DNA of 64,000 nt, taken from contig CAJTNN010000005.1 in the NCBI GenBank assembly GCA_910577585.1, positions 64,005 through 128,004 of the forward strand, given 5' to 3'. Made by a program: the position numbers and the translations under genes. The stretch is from an uncultured Muribaculaceae bacterium (GTDB taxonomy: Bacteria > Bacteroidota > Bacteroidia > Bacteroidales > Muribaculaceae). Below, piece after piece: positions 1-8,907 of the stretch. Under the pieces are notes generated by a model that made no database searches, had not been told where the DNA came from, and saw nothing but the letters and a program-made list of their open reading frames with translations. The stretch's first letter is position 1. Every line of letters starts with the position of its first letter.

Positions 1-1
1 G

Positions 2-949
2 CGCACAATGTTATTCAATATCCACACTCTGGAGTGGGACCAGGAGTTGCTTGATCTTTTCGGCATTCCCCGCTCGATGATGCCCGAAGTGAAGTCTTGC
101 AGCGAAGTGTACGGCAACACCACCACCACGCTCTTCGCCCACGAAGTGCCAATCGCCGGAATTGTCGGCGACCAGCAGGCAGCTCTCTTCGGCCAGATGT
201 GCATCGAACCCGGCTCTGTCAAGAACACCTACGGCACCGGTTGCTTCCTGCTGATGAATTCTGGCAATAAGCCAATAAAATCAAAGAATCATCTTCTCAC
301 CACCATCGCCTGGAAACTTGACGGCAAAGTGACGTATGCGCTCGAGGGATCGATATTCGTGGCTGGCTCGGTAGTGCAGTGGCTGCGCGATAATCTAAAG
401 TGCATTCGGTCATCATCGGAAGTTGAGAAACTGGCAAGCTCTGTGCCCGACACCGACGGAGTATACTTCGTGCCGGCCTTCACCGGACTCGGCGCACCCT
501 ATTGGGACCAGTATGCTCGCGGCGCAATCTCGGGATTGTCGCGCGGTTCAAAACTTGCCCACATCGCCCGCGCAGCGCTTGAAGGCATCGCCTACCAGAC
601 CTATGATATTGTCAAAGCCATGGAGCGCGACGCCGAGATACCGCTCACTAACCTGAAGGTCGATGGTGGCGCCGCCCGCAACAATCTGCTGATGCAATTC
701 CAAAGCGATATCCTCGACACTGAGGTGCTGCGTCCCTCAATTACCGAGACCACAGCTCTTGGAGCTGCCTATATGGCCGGACTCGCCGTAGGCTACTGGA
801 AGGATGTGGCCGAACTGCAGGCACAATGGAGGGTCGACCGTCAGTTCCTTCCGCTTGCCGACAAGCAGAAGGTGGCCAAGGCGCTTGATGGCTGGCACGA
901 CGCGGTGCGCAGAGTGCTGACTCCGGATGCCTGTACGCGCCCGAGCTGA
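2..949 (+). CDS. glpK: Glycerol kinase, C-terminal part (5' end outside window)
   Basis: Phosphorylates glycerol to sn-glycerol 3-phosphate with ATP in the cytoplasm. The frame is already open at base 2 (Arg-Thr before the first Met at 8), matching the family sequence SRTMLFNIHTL, so roughly the first 185 residues lie outside the window. Visible parts are the end of the first FGGY domain and the whole second one: GDQQAALFGQ, the ATP-site loop YGTGCFLLMN, FTGLGAPYWD and the adenosine motif VDGGAARNNLLMQFQ. A glycerol channel follows 96 nt downstream, which supports a glycerol uptake unit. The internal Met at 8 is not the real start. Confidence 0.95.
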   Translation, partial: RTMLFNIHTLEWDQELLDLFGIPRSMMPEVKSCSEVYGNTTTTLFAHEVPIAGIVGDQQAALFGQMCIEPGSVKNTYGTGCFLLMNSGNKPIKSKNHLLTTIAWKLDGKVTYALEGSIFVAGSVVQWLRDNLKCIRSSSEVEKLASSVPDTDGVYFVPAFTGLGAPYWDQYARGAISGLSRGSKLAHIARAALEGIAYQTYDIVKAMERDAEIPLTNLKVDGGAARNNLLMQFQSDILDTEVLRPSITETTALGAAYMAGLAVGYWKDVAELQAQWRVDRQFLPLADKQKVAKALDGWHDAVRRVLTPDACTRPS

Positions 950-1045
950 CAATCCGCCTCCTGAAGTCAATCACAGACTTCAATCGAGCCATGTACAACC
1001 CTATGTCACATGACTCGTCTACTAACCACCTCAATCCACACCATT

Positions 1046-1792
1046 ATGGAAAACTCAATTTTTTTAAAGTGCCTCTTTGAATTCTTAGGCACATACGTGA
1101 TGATTCTGCTGGGTGCCGGTGTATGCGCCTGCACCTCATTGACCGGTTCGAAAGGAAAGGGTGGAGGTTGGATTGTCGTCACTCTCGCCTGGGGTCTGGC
1201 AGTAATGTGCGGTGTACTGATAGCCGGGCCATACACAGGGGCTCATCTTAACCCGGCTGTCAGCATAGGGCTTGCGGCGGCAGGCAAATTCAGCTGGAGT
1301 CTTGTGGCGCCATATATAGTCTCTCAGATATTGGGTGCTATCCTGGCGGCAGTGACAATCTATTACTTCTATAAAGACCACTTCGACCTGACTGAAGACC
1401 CGCAGACAAAGCTCGGAGTATTTGCCACTATTCCCGCCATCAAGAATCTCAAGCGCAATTTCCTTTCGGAGGTGATAGGCACATTTGTGCTGGTGCTCGT
1501 GATTCTGTTTATGGCTGAAGAGGGGAATACGGCTGAAGTGGGGCTCGGCTCTATCGGCGCATTGCCTGTGTCGCTTCTTGTAATGGTCATCGGCATGTCG
1601 CTCGGAGGCACTACCGGATATGCCATCAATCCGGCCCGCGACTTCGGTCCGCGGCTTGCCCATCAGCTCTTGCCCATAAAAGGGAAGGGCTCAAGCGGAT
1701 GGCGGTATGCCTGGGTGCCTTTCTTCGGCCCCATTGTCGGAGCGTTGTTCGCAGCGCTCGTGTACTGGGCTTGCTGCATGTGCGGTGCTTAA
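1046..1792 (+). CDS. glpF: Aquaglyceroporin (MIP family), glycerol uptake facilitator
   Basis: Inner-membrane channel of 248 residues, likely passing glycerol by facilitated diffusion so that the kinase encoded just upstream can trap it. Both pore motifs of the family are present: HLNPAVSIG in the first half and AINPARDFG in the second. The Asp after the second NPA is typical of glycerol-conducting members rather than water-only ones. Six hydrophobic segments can be seen. The frame is open upstream to an ATG at 1010, but the family start fits the ATG at 1046 (MENSIFLKCLFEFLGTY), just before the first membrane helix. Confidence 0.93.
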   Translation: MENSIFLKCLFEFLGTYVMILLGAGVCACTSLTGSKGKGGGWIVVTLAWGLAVMCGVLIAGPYTGAHLNPAVSIGLAAAGKFSWSLVAPYIVSQILGAILAAVTIYYFYKDHFDLTEDPQTKLGVFATIPAIKNLKRNFLSEVIGTFVLVLVILFMAEEGNTAEVGLGSIGALPVSLLVMVIGMSLGGTTGYAINPARDFGPRLAHQLLPIKGKGSSGWRYAWVPFFGPIVGALFAALVYWACCMCGA

Positions 1793-1872
1793 GACATAAT
1801 TATTCTTAAAAGTCAGAGCGGCGCATGACAAAATCTTTATGCCCGCTCACAACCTTAAAAACTCTTACCACT

Positions 1873-2820
1873 ATGACAAAACATCTATTGGGCATCGCCA
1901 TGTCGATGCTGGCTATCTCGGGTGCTTTTGCCCAGAGCTATGACTACAAACCCATCAAGGGGTTTCAGGACTCAACCAACGAACGCCTCGAGGCATTCCT
2001 CGAGTCTACCGTGCCGATGAAGACACGCAAAGTGGCTGTCTTCGACTGCGACGGCACTCTCTTCGGCCAGGCTCCATATTATCTGGCCGATGAGGCTCTG
2101 TATGACTTCGCCAAACGCAACTATGAGGGGAAGACCGACTCGCTATCCGTAGCGAAGATGAAAATCGTCGACCAATTGTTGCATGGCGATAATGTAGGCG
2201 TAGATTTCGTGCAGAATCGTGTGCGATTCCTGAGCGGTCTGACGGCCGACCAGATTCAGGAAATAGGCGACCAGATGTTTCATCAGAAGTATCAGAACAA
2301 GATGTATCCCGAGATGAAAGCACTGATTTCAAATCTGGAGAACTATGGATTTGAAGTGTGGATTCTCTCAGCATCGCCTGAGCTGTTATACCAGAAATTC
2401 TGCGCCGAGCAATTAGGGCTGCCCGAGGATCGCATCCTGGGAGTGAAATCCACGGTTGGCGAAGGCAACATCGTCAGCGACCAGCTTGTGTATCCTGTAT
2501 CCCAAGATGAGGGTAAGGCTGATGTAGTGCGCACATTCATCAAGACTGACCCCCTCTTCGTAGGTGGCAACTCCCGTGGCGACCTTGAGATGATGAATAC
2601 CTCGGTAGGCTTGAAAATCATGATCAATCCCGATGACAGTAAACCGGAGAAAGTGGCCAATGGCAAGACGCTGAAAGAGTACTGGAGCGCCGACCCGCGA
2701 TGCATCGTGGAGTACTGCAATGATGTGCCCACCGAAGGCATAGAATATGTGACCGAAGAATGGGGTGTGAAGAATAATGCCACTAATGCCAAACCCTCTG
2801 AAGTAGTGATCAACTACTGA
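1873..2820 (+). CDS. Exported HAD-superfamily phosphatase
   Basis: HAD hydrolase of 315 residues with a Sec signal peptide (MTKHLLGIAMSMLAISGAFA, cleavage expected before Gln). HAD motifs in order: nucleophile and acid in VFDCDGTLFGQ, motif II in WILSASPEL, and motif IV in GGNSRGDLEMM. The helical cap between motifs I and II and the SASPE motif resemble phosphoserine-phosphatase-like HAD proteins. It should act in the periplasm as a small-molecule phosphomonoesterase. The start at 1873 is chosen over the ATG at 1825 because it opens directly on the signal peptide. It follows glpK-glpF by about 80 nt on the same strand, so a role in releasing glycerol from exogenous glycerol phosphates is possible but unproven. 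Confidence 0.85.
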   Translation: MTKHLLGIAMSMLAISGAFAQSYDYKPIKGFQDSTNERLEAFLESTVPMKTRKVAVFDCDGTLFGQAPYYLADEALYDFAKRNYEGKTDSLSVAKMKIVDQLLHGDNVGVDFVQNRVRFLSGLTADQIQEIGDQMFHQKYQNKMYPEMKALISNLENYGFEVWILSASPELLYQKFCAEQLGLPEDRILGVKSTVGEGNIVSDQLVYPVSQDEGKADVVRTFIKTDPLFVGGNSRGDLEMMNTSVGLKIMINPDDSKPEKVANGKTLKEYWSADPRCIVEYCNDVPTEGIEYVTEEWGVKNNATNAKPSEVVINY

Positions 2821-2976
2821 AGCAGCTTCCTCCACACATACCCCTTAGGTACCTGCTTACATAACCCACCCATTATAGAAGTGACAAGGTTATTGAAGAG
2901 ACGTAACTACAGAGAATAAATAAGCGACGCTTTAGTTTTGCCCGCTGCAAAATTACGCCATCGCTTAATATGATTG

Positions 2977-3011
2977 AAGAGGGTGAGTCCGACTGCCGGA
3001 CTCACCCTCTT
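2977..3011. terminator. Strong hairpin, probable bidirectional terminator
   Basis: A perfect 15-bp stem (2977-2991 with 2997-3011) and a 5-nt loop lie between two convergent genes, the HAD phosphatase and the MFS transporter. The T-tract is short on both strands, so efficiency is uncertain. It is much closer to the transporter stop codon (60 nt). Confidence 0.75.
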
Positions 3012-3070
3012 TATCGTATGTGTTGTCGTAACTGTGTTATGGCTGCACTTCAAGAGTGCGGCCTATCGGA

Positions 3071-4912
3071 TCAGAGTGTCTCAGAGATTTCGGGGGTCTC
3101 CTCAACTTTCATGACCTCATCTTCCTTCTTACCCTCTTTGATGAAGAATACACATATTGCACCAAGTGCTATGGCCACACCTGCCACAATCATCATATTA
3201 TACTCCGGAGCCACTACGCCGGGCACAGAGAGGAGCGAGAGAATCCATCCGCCGGCCAGCGCCGCGATAATCTGCGGGATGCAGATTGTGCAGTTGAAGA
3301 GGCCGAGGTAGGCACCGATGTTGCCACCCTTCAGAGCATTGGTCAGGATTGTGAACGGCCAAGCAAGCATTGCTGCCCAAGCGCATCCGATGAGGATGAA
3401 GCTGATGAAGAGCAGATAGGGATTCGAGAATATGCCTAATGTTACAAAACCTACCGCACCAAGCAGCAGCGAGAGAGAGTAAGAGAACTTGCGGCTGCTG
3501 AATCTGGGCAGCACTACAGCCCAAAGCACCGATGCCAAAGCCTGCACTGCGTAAAGCAGACCAACCCAGTTGCCGGCCTCGTTATACTGATCAGTAGCTG
3601 CATTAAGCACAACTTTTGTGGTGTAGGTAAGCTCTGAGGCATCCGCAATCTGGTAGTTGTTGGCATCCTCGGTAGTGATTTTACCCTCGGCATCGGTGCT
3701 GACGATTGCAGCCTCGGTGATAGTGACAGGCCCCTGCAGGCGCGAGAGGTAATCTACAATCTTGACATCGCTGCAGTCAGCCACAGGCATGCCATCCACC
3801 ATCAATGACTTCACACCCGCAATCGGACGATCAAATTTAGCTTTTGCCTCACCAGCGTTGTCGAGCACTACCATGTGGTCCTTCACAATTGTGTCATTGC
3901 CATTTGCAACAACCACATAGCCCGGATAATAGCTTCCACCGGCCTCTATACCAGCCACGGCAGCATAGCCATGATTGACAAGAATCACATTCTTATGCTC
4001 ATCGTTAGAGAAAAGAATATTCTTGCCTCCAATCTCCTTATCGGCAGTAGCCACGCCTGTGACACTCTCCACAACCGGAGTATCGAAAGCCTTGAGAGCC
4101 ACCGTATTGGTAGCATATGTCCAAAGGAAGAGGAAGGCAAACCAGCAGAAGAACTGCACGACACCCACTGTCCAGAATGCTGAGGGAGCATGCACCAGAA
4201 GTTTGAAAAGATTGGGCGAGGGCTCTGACTTGGTGTCAGCCACGCCGTTATACTCATTATACTGCTTCGGAGGCCACTCCTTGATTTTGATGAGTGAATA
4301 GATGACGCATATCAGCAGAATAGCCGCGCCAAGATAGAATGACCAGATTACCGTCTGCGGCACAACGCCCGACGGGGCAGTATTCTGCAGACCTATCCAT
4401 CCGAGCAGAAGAGGGAAGATGTAGCCCACAACCGATCCGGCATTGCAGAGGAATGACTGAATACTGTAGGCCAGACCCTTCTGCTTCTCATTGACCATGT
4501 CGCCCACAAGCATCTTGAATGGCTGCATCGCCATATTGATAGAGGTGTCAAGCAGCATCAGGGCAATCAATCCGAAGATGATGGCACTCTGCACCGTAAA
4601 CTGGAAGCTGCCGGCATTCGGAAGCAGACACATCACAATCACTGCAATAGTAGCTCCGAAAATCAGATAGGGGAGACGTCGGCCAAATCGATTCCATGTG
4701 CGGTCGGAGAACATACCTACGAGGGGCTGCACTATCAGACCCATCAGAGGGGGAAGAATCCAGAAATAGGATAAGTCATGCGGGTCAGCACCAATAGTGG
4801 TGAAGATGCGCGACACGTTGGCACTCTGCAACGCGTAAGCAATCTGAACGCCAAAGAATCCAAAACTTAGATTCCAGAGTTTCCAGAAGCTTAAATCGGG
4901 TTTTGTTTTCAT
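3071..4912 (-). CDS. MFS transporter, SLC45/GPH-like sugar transporter with large periplasmic insert
   Basis: A 613-residue membrane protein. The N-terminal half has the sugar-transporter layout LSFWKLWNLSFGFFGVQIAYAL, with the loop 2-3 motif FSDRTWNRFGRRLPYL, seen in Bacteroidetes MFS proteins related to sucrose/maltose carriers. Twelve membrane helices can be counted. Between the helix containing QFFCWFAFLFLWTYAT and the one starting NWVGLLYAVQALASVLW (about residues 275 to 443) sits an extra hydrophilic segment of about 165 residues, rich in Val, Ala, Asp and Gly and predicted to face the periplasm. Family members usually run 430-480 residues, and the excess is this insert. Substrate unknown; a disaccharide or glucoside is likely. 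Monocistronic in appearance. Confidence 0.85.
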   Translation of the reverse strand: MKTKPDLSFWKLWNLSFGFFGVQIAYALQSANVSRIFTTIGADPHDLSYFWILPPLMGLIVQPLVGMFSDRTWNRFGRRLPYLIFGATIAVIVMCLLPNAGSFQFTVQSAIIFGLIALMLLDTSINMAMQPFKMLVGDMVNEKQKGLAYSIQSFLCNAGSVVGYIFPLLLGWIGLQNTAPSGVVPQTVIWSFYLGAAILLICVIYSLIKIKEWPPKQYNEYNGVADTKSEPSPNLFKLLVHAPSAFWTVGVVQFFCWFAFLFLWTYATNTVALKAFDTPVVESVTGVATADKEIGGKNILFSNDEHKNVILVNHGYAAVAGIEAGGSYYPGYVVVANGNDTIVKDHMVVLDNAGEAKAKFDRPIAGVKSLMVDGMPVADCSDVKIVDYLSRLQGPVTITEAAIVSTDAEGKITTEDANNYQIADASELTYTTKVVLNAATDQYNEAGNWVGLLYAVQALASVLWAVVLPRFSSRKFSYSLSLLLGAVGFVTLGIFSNPYLLFISFILIGCAWAAMLAWPFTILTNALKGGNIGAYLGLFNCTICIPQIIAALAGGWILSLLSVPGVVAPEYNMMIVAGVAIALGAICVFFIKEGKKEDEVMKVEETPEISETL

Positions 4913-5065
4913 GAGTTATGTTATTTTAGATATTGTCGGTTAACACAGGGTTATACATGTGCTCCTTCATGTGGTTGCGAGGAGGGGAGCATCTCGTACA
5001 GACAGGTGGACTGACGGAAGTGGAGTGTTGAGGAATGAGCCTCTAGCGGCCTATCCGCTGATGGG

Positions 5066-5911
5066 TCACTTCTCTATTCGAGAATATAGCCACTTGATCT
5101 CTTCAGGCCATAAGGAGTCGTCGGGGGTCTCAAGAATCAGAGGCATGTTGTCGAATCTCGGATCATTGACCAGCCGGGTGAAGAAATCCTCTCCGAGTGT
5201 GCCACGCCCTATTGATTCATGCCGGTCGATGCGCGAACCTAACTCACGCTTGTCGTCGTTGAGATGCAAAGCGCGCAGATAATCGCGGCCTATGATGTCG
5301 TCAAATTGGCGCCATGTGTCGGCGTAACCCTCTTCTGAGCGCAAGTCATAGCCCGCAGAGTAAGTGTGGCATGTGTCGACACATACTCCGACACGGGTCT
5401 TATCCTCGATTTTGCTGATGATATGCGCTACATGAGCGAAGTCATGTCCGAGATTGGTGCCCTGCCCTGCAGTGGTCTCTATTACGGCAGTCACTCCCTG
5501 AGTCTGGTCAAGCGTCATATTGATTGACTCGGCGATGCGGTCAAGACATGCGTCAACCTCCATGGCTTTGAGATGGCTGCCCGGATGGAAATTAAGTAAT
5601 GTCAGACCCAGCTGCTCACAACGCCGCATCTCATCGAGAAAGGACTTGCGTGATTTCTCAAGTTTCTCAGCGTCAGGGCTACCAAGGTTGATAAGAAAAT
5701 TATCATGGGGCAGAATCACCTCAGGCGCAAAGCCATATGCCGCGCAACGCTCCTTGAAGAGCTCCACCTCGGCATCACTTATCTTTTTTGAGACCCAGCG
5801 CGAACTGCTGCCGGTGAACAGAGCAAACGCACGTGCCCCGATGGCACGCGCATTCTCGGGGGCATTAGCCACTCCGCCCTCCACACTGACGTGGGCACCT
5901 ATATACTTCAT
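5066..5911 (-). CDS. nfo: Endonuclease IV (AP endonuclease)
   Basis: Zn-dependent apurinic/apyrimidinic endonuclease of base-excision repair, 281 residues, the normal family length. It opens with MKYIGAHVSVEGGVANAPENA. Metal-ligand signatures are present: LLNFHPGSHL, AVIETTAGQGTNLG, GVCVDTCHTYSAGYDL, LHLNDDKRELGSRIDRHESIGRG and PLILETPDD near the C-terminus. Single gene between two gaps. A possible -7 box lies 158 nt upstream. Confidence 0.96.
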   Translation of the reverse strand: MKYIGAHVSVEGGVANAPENARAIGARAFALFTGSSSRWVSKKISDAEVELFKERCAAYGFAPEVILPHDNFLINLGSPDAEKLEKSRKSFLDEMRRCEQLGLTLLNFHPGSHLKAMEVDACLDRIAESINMTLDQTQGVTAVIETTAGQGTNLGHDFAHVAHIISKIEDKTRVGVCVDTCHTYSAGYDLRSEEGYADTWRQFDDIIGRDYLRALHLNDDKRELGSRIDRHESIGRGTLGEDFFTRLVNDPRFDNMPLILETPDDSLWPEEIKWLYSRIEK

Positions 5912-6068
5912 GTAAGAATTTTCGATTAAATTCAGTGAAATGTATGCACATGGTTTTCACTATGCCCAGGCTACACAAATCTCCATTTTTAAACCTCTCG
6001 AAGCCCGAATTTAGTCAACAAATGAAGCCATGCCAAAGCATATCAGAGCACAGTTAGCCATGCAAATG

Positions 6069-6076
6069 CAAAATTA
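6069..6076 (-). promoter_or_regulatory. Possible Bacteroidetes -7 box upstream of nfo
   Basis: On the minus strand this reads TAATTTTG, an exact match to the TAnnTTTG consensus of the primary sigma factor. No clear TTTG is seen about 20 nt upstream. The 252-nt gap 5912-6163 otherwise holds only AT-rich sequence. Confidence 0.4.
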
Positions 6077-6163
6077 CTCAAAATTTTAGAGATTTCGCCG
6101 CTTTTGATTGAATTTTTAACCTCTTTGCCGTAATATTTTTTCTTCGGATTCAAGGCTCATGAT

Positions 6164-7525
6164 TTATTCAAAAAGGCGCCTGAAGCATTCCTCGACCTTG
6201 CCCACTTCTGTAATCTCTATCTCAAATGTATCTTTGACCCCCTTGAGATTCCCTTTGGGCACAAAGATTCGGCTGAAGCCGAGTTTCTGGGCTTCTGCCA
6301 CACGCTGGTCGACGCGTGTGACGGTGCGTATCTCACCTGAAAGACCAACTTCGCCTACAAATGCCGTGGTGCGGGGAATAGAGACATCGAAGTTGCTCGA
6401 CATTATGGCGGCCACCACAGCCAGATCCATCGCCGGATCAGCGATCTTCAAGCCTCCTGCCACATTCAAGAACACATCTTTCTGGGCAAGTCTGAAGCGT
6501 GCACGCTTCTCGAGCACAGCCAGCAGCATATTGAGTCTGCGCTGGTCAAACCCGGTCACACTGCGCTGCGGGGTGCCATATGCCGCGCTTGACACGAGCG
6601 CCTGTATCTCTACCAGAAACGGACGCACCCCTTCGGTGGTGACTCCAATCGTGATGCCGCTCATCTCCTCATCCCGATTCTCCGAAAGCAACATCTCTGA
6701 TGGATTGGTGACCTCTTTTAGACCTCGCTCAATCATCTCATAAATTCCAATCTCATTTGTAGAGCCGAAGCGATTCTTTATGGCACGCAATATGCGGTAA
6801 AGATACTGACGGTCGCCTTCAAACTGGAGCACAGTGTCGACAATATGCTCAAGCACCTTCGGGCCGGCGATGGCACCATCTTTGTTGATATGTCCCACAA
6901 GAATCACCGGCACACCGCTCTGCTTGGCATATCGCAACAGCGAGGCTGCGCATTCGCGCACCTGGCTGACACTGCCGGCGGCCGACTCGATGTCGGACGA
7001 TGCAATGGTCTGTATCGAATCCACCACCAGTAGCTGAGGCTTCACATTCTCAATCTGGGTAAAAATCCCCTCGAGCGAGGTCTCGCAGAGTATGAAGGTA
7101 TTATCGGCCACCTTCCCCAGCCGGTCGGCACGCAACTTAAGCTGCGTCGCGCTCTCTTCGCCTGACACATAGAGAATCGTGCGGTTGCGCAACGACAATA
7201 TATTCTGCAACAACAGTGTGGATTTGCCGATGCCCGGCTCGCCACCGATAAGGGTCAGACTTCCCGCTACCAGACCGCCTCCCAACACGCGGTTGAGTTC
7301 CTTCGAGGGCATAGGTATGCGCGGTTCATCGAGACTCTCTATTTCAGAGAGTCGTATCGGGCGTGTGCTCGCCACGAGTCCCTTTTTCTTTCCTTTCGAC
7401 GCGGCGCTTACCTTCTCCTCCACAAAAGAATTCCACTCGCCGCAGCCCGGACACTTTCCAAGCCATTTAGCCGATTCATCGCCACAATTCGAGCAGAAAT
7501 AGACCGATTTTGTCTTGATTGCCAT
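6164..7525 (-). CDS. radA: DNA repair protein RadA (Sms)
   Basis: RecA-like ATPase of 453 residues that promotes branch migration of recombination intermediates. Domains in order: N-terminal C4 zinc finger (YFCSNCGDESAKWLGKCPGCG), RecA core with Walker A GGEPGIGKSTLL near residue 90 and Walker B LLVVDSIQTI, the RadA-specific KNRFGSTNEIGIYEM motif, and a C-terminal Lon-protease-like domain (FLNVAGGLKIADPAMDLAV) without an obvious catalytic Ser-Lys pair, as usual. The TrmH-family gene ends 36 nt upstream on the same strand, so the two are probably co-transcribed. Confidence 0.97.
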   Translation of the reverse strand: MAIKTKSVYFCSNCGDESAKWLGKCPGCGEWNSFVEEKVSAASKGKKKGLVASTRPIRLSEIESLDEPRIPMPSKELNRVLGGGLVAGSLTLIGGEPGIGKSTLLLQNILSLRNRTILYVSGEESATQLKLRADRLGKVADNTFILCETSLEGIFTQIENVKPQLLVVDSIQTIASSDIESAAGSVSQVRECAASLLRYAKQSGVPVILVGHINKDGAIAGPKVLEHIVDTVLQFEGDRQYLYRILRAIKNRFGSTNEIGIYEMIERGLKEVTNPSEMLLSENRDEEMSGITIGVTTEGVRPFLVEIQALVSSAAYGTPQRSVTGFDQRRLNMLLAVLEKRARFRLAQKDVFLNVAGGLKIADPAMDLAVVAAIMSSNFDVSIPRTTAFVGEVGLSGEIRTVTRVDQRVAEAQKLGFSRIFVPKGNLKGVKDTFEIEITEVGKVEECFRRLFE

Positions 7526-7561
7526 ATATATGCCGACAATAATTAAGTATCTTTCAAAATT

Positions 7562-8386
7562 TCATTTACAAAACTGCGCCAGGGTGATGGCTGTGGCTAT
7601 CGCCACATTCAGCGACTCCGGATGATCTGCCGCATCAGCAGCAGGTATGGTCAGCGATAGACTCAGACGCGTTTTAATGGGCTCAGATAATCCATGCCCC
7701 TCGCTCCCCATACAGATTAATGCACCCTCGCGCGGAAGCTGCGCTTGGAAGATATCCTGGCCATCGAGCTGCAAGCCCACAAGCGGAAGACCTGGATTGC
7801 GTTCCACCAACGTTTGCAGGTCAGTATACCTGACGCTCACGGCCCCTAAGGAACCCATGGTGGATTGCACTGTCTTCGGATTATAGATGTCGACAGTGTC
7901 ATGCGATGCGAAAATCTTCTTGATGCCAAACCAATGGGCAGTGCGTATAATCGTGCCGAGATTGCCCGGATCCTGCACGCCATCAAGCAAAAGGTATAAG
8001 CCCTTAGGAAGAGGTTGCTCGGCATCCTGGACGGCCGCACTGCGGTCCATCCTCACCACGGCGAGCACCTCAGAGGGGGTCGACAACGCACTGATACGCG
8101 ACATTTCCGAAGCTGTCACCACATACACTTCACACCCCGAGCGCTCCAATGCCTCACGATGAGCACCGATATAATCAGACGTAGCAACCAAAAACTCAAC
8201 TTCAAACCTCTGACCCCACTGCAAAAGGTCACTCACACATTTATGACCCTCACATAAAAAGAGGCCAAGTTTGCGCCTGCGCTTTGACTGCCCTAATGAT
8301 GCCACAAGCTGGGCCTTGCTCTTCGACAACGCCTGTAGTTCAACTGGAGTGGAGGCAATATTTTCTGGAAGTGTATGTTTCGTCAT
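7562..8386 (-). CDS. TrmH/SpoU-family RNA 2'-O-methyltransferase
   Basis: SAM-dependent RNA ribose methyltransferase with a trefoil-knot fold, 274 residues. An N-terminal substrate-binding domain (KRRRKLGLFLCEGHKCVSDLL) is followed by the SPOUT domain. The three family motifs are visible: LLDGVQDPGNLGTIIRTAHWFG, LICMGSEGHGLS and LTIPAADAADHPESLNVAIATAI, where the final SLNVAIA segment lines the knot. The exact rRNA or tRNA target cannot be named from sequence. It is the first gene of the pair with radA. Confidence 0.92.
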   Translation of the reverse strand: MTKHTLPENIASTPVELQALSKSKAQLVASLGQSKRRRKLGLFLCEGHKCVSDLLQWGQRFEVEFLVATSDYIGAHREALERSGCEVYVVTASEMSRISALSTPSEVLAVVRMDRSAAVQDAEQPLPKGLYLLLDGVQDPGNLGTIIRTAHWFGIKKIFASHDTVDIYNPKTVQSTMGSLGAVSVRYTDLQTLVERNPGLPLVGLQLDGQDIFQAQLPREGALICMGSEGHGLSEPIKTRLSLSLTIPAADAADHPESLNVAIATAITLAQFCK

Positions 8387-8628
8387 TTAGATATAAACCA
8401 TGAATTTTACCGACTTATTACGCCAGCCCTACCTCGATATCAATAATGGAGGTCGACCGGAGCTGGCAGTCACATCCGAGGTCGGAAGTATACACAGCTG
8501 AGCCAGCTTCAACAAAGATAATCAATTATTTTCTAAATAAACGCAAACAAACATTAATTTATTTAGAACTTTGCCCTCCACATGAGTGTTTGACAATTAA
8601 GACCTCTTGATAAAATAGAGGTGCTAAT

Positions 8629-8868
8629 GAACTGATCTAAACTTTTTATTCTCCGTAAAAGTCAAATCAGTTCAATACGAAGTTGTTTAAACTTTTTTCA
8701 AGTGCAAGGTTAATTAAGATTTTGAGCAGGTTTCGGCTCTCGAAGAGGGAGCGATGCGGGCATCGCGACCGATGAAGAGGGTCGAAAGATGCCAAAATAT
8801 TAATTAAGATTGCGCTTGAAGAAAAAATCCTTCATTTTATGTTTTTCGTAAAAAGTTTAAACAACTTC
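8629..8868. repeat. Nested inverted-repeat block (GTTTAAAC-core element) in a 520-nt gap
   Basis: The gap 8387-8907 carries no ORF of interest but has two inverted repeats in its right half. First, GAACTGATCTAAACTTTT (8629-8646) faces AAAAGTCAAATCAGTTC (8656-8672), giving an imperfect hairpin. Second, GAAGTTGTTTAAACTTTTT (8679-8697) is matched perfectly by its reverse complement at 8850-8868. Inside the second pair, AAGTGCAAGGTTAATTAA (from 8700) is echoed in inverse orientation around 8797-8820. A short hairpin, GCGATGC/GCATCGC, lies in the centre (8751-8766). Copies or half-copies occur elsewhere in the window (25951, 29721, 48814, 54913, 63472). Confidence 0.75.
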
Positions 8869-8907
8869 TACCTTAAGATTTTCACCATCTAAAACTCTGC
8901 CGACCTT

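Noticed and set aside
2933..3011. TAGTTTTG -7 box (2933-2940) followed by the 2977-3011 hairpin as a tiny sRNA gene
   Set aside because: No -33 box, the product would be only about 65 nt, and the hairpin is well explained as a terminator between convergent genes.
3056..3439. Plus-strand ORFs over the end of the MFS transporter gene
   Set aside because: Antisense shadows of a well-supported membrane protein; no signal or domain.
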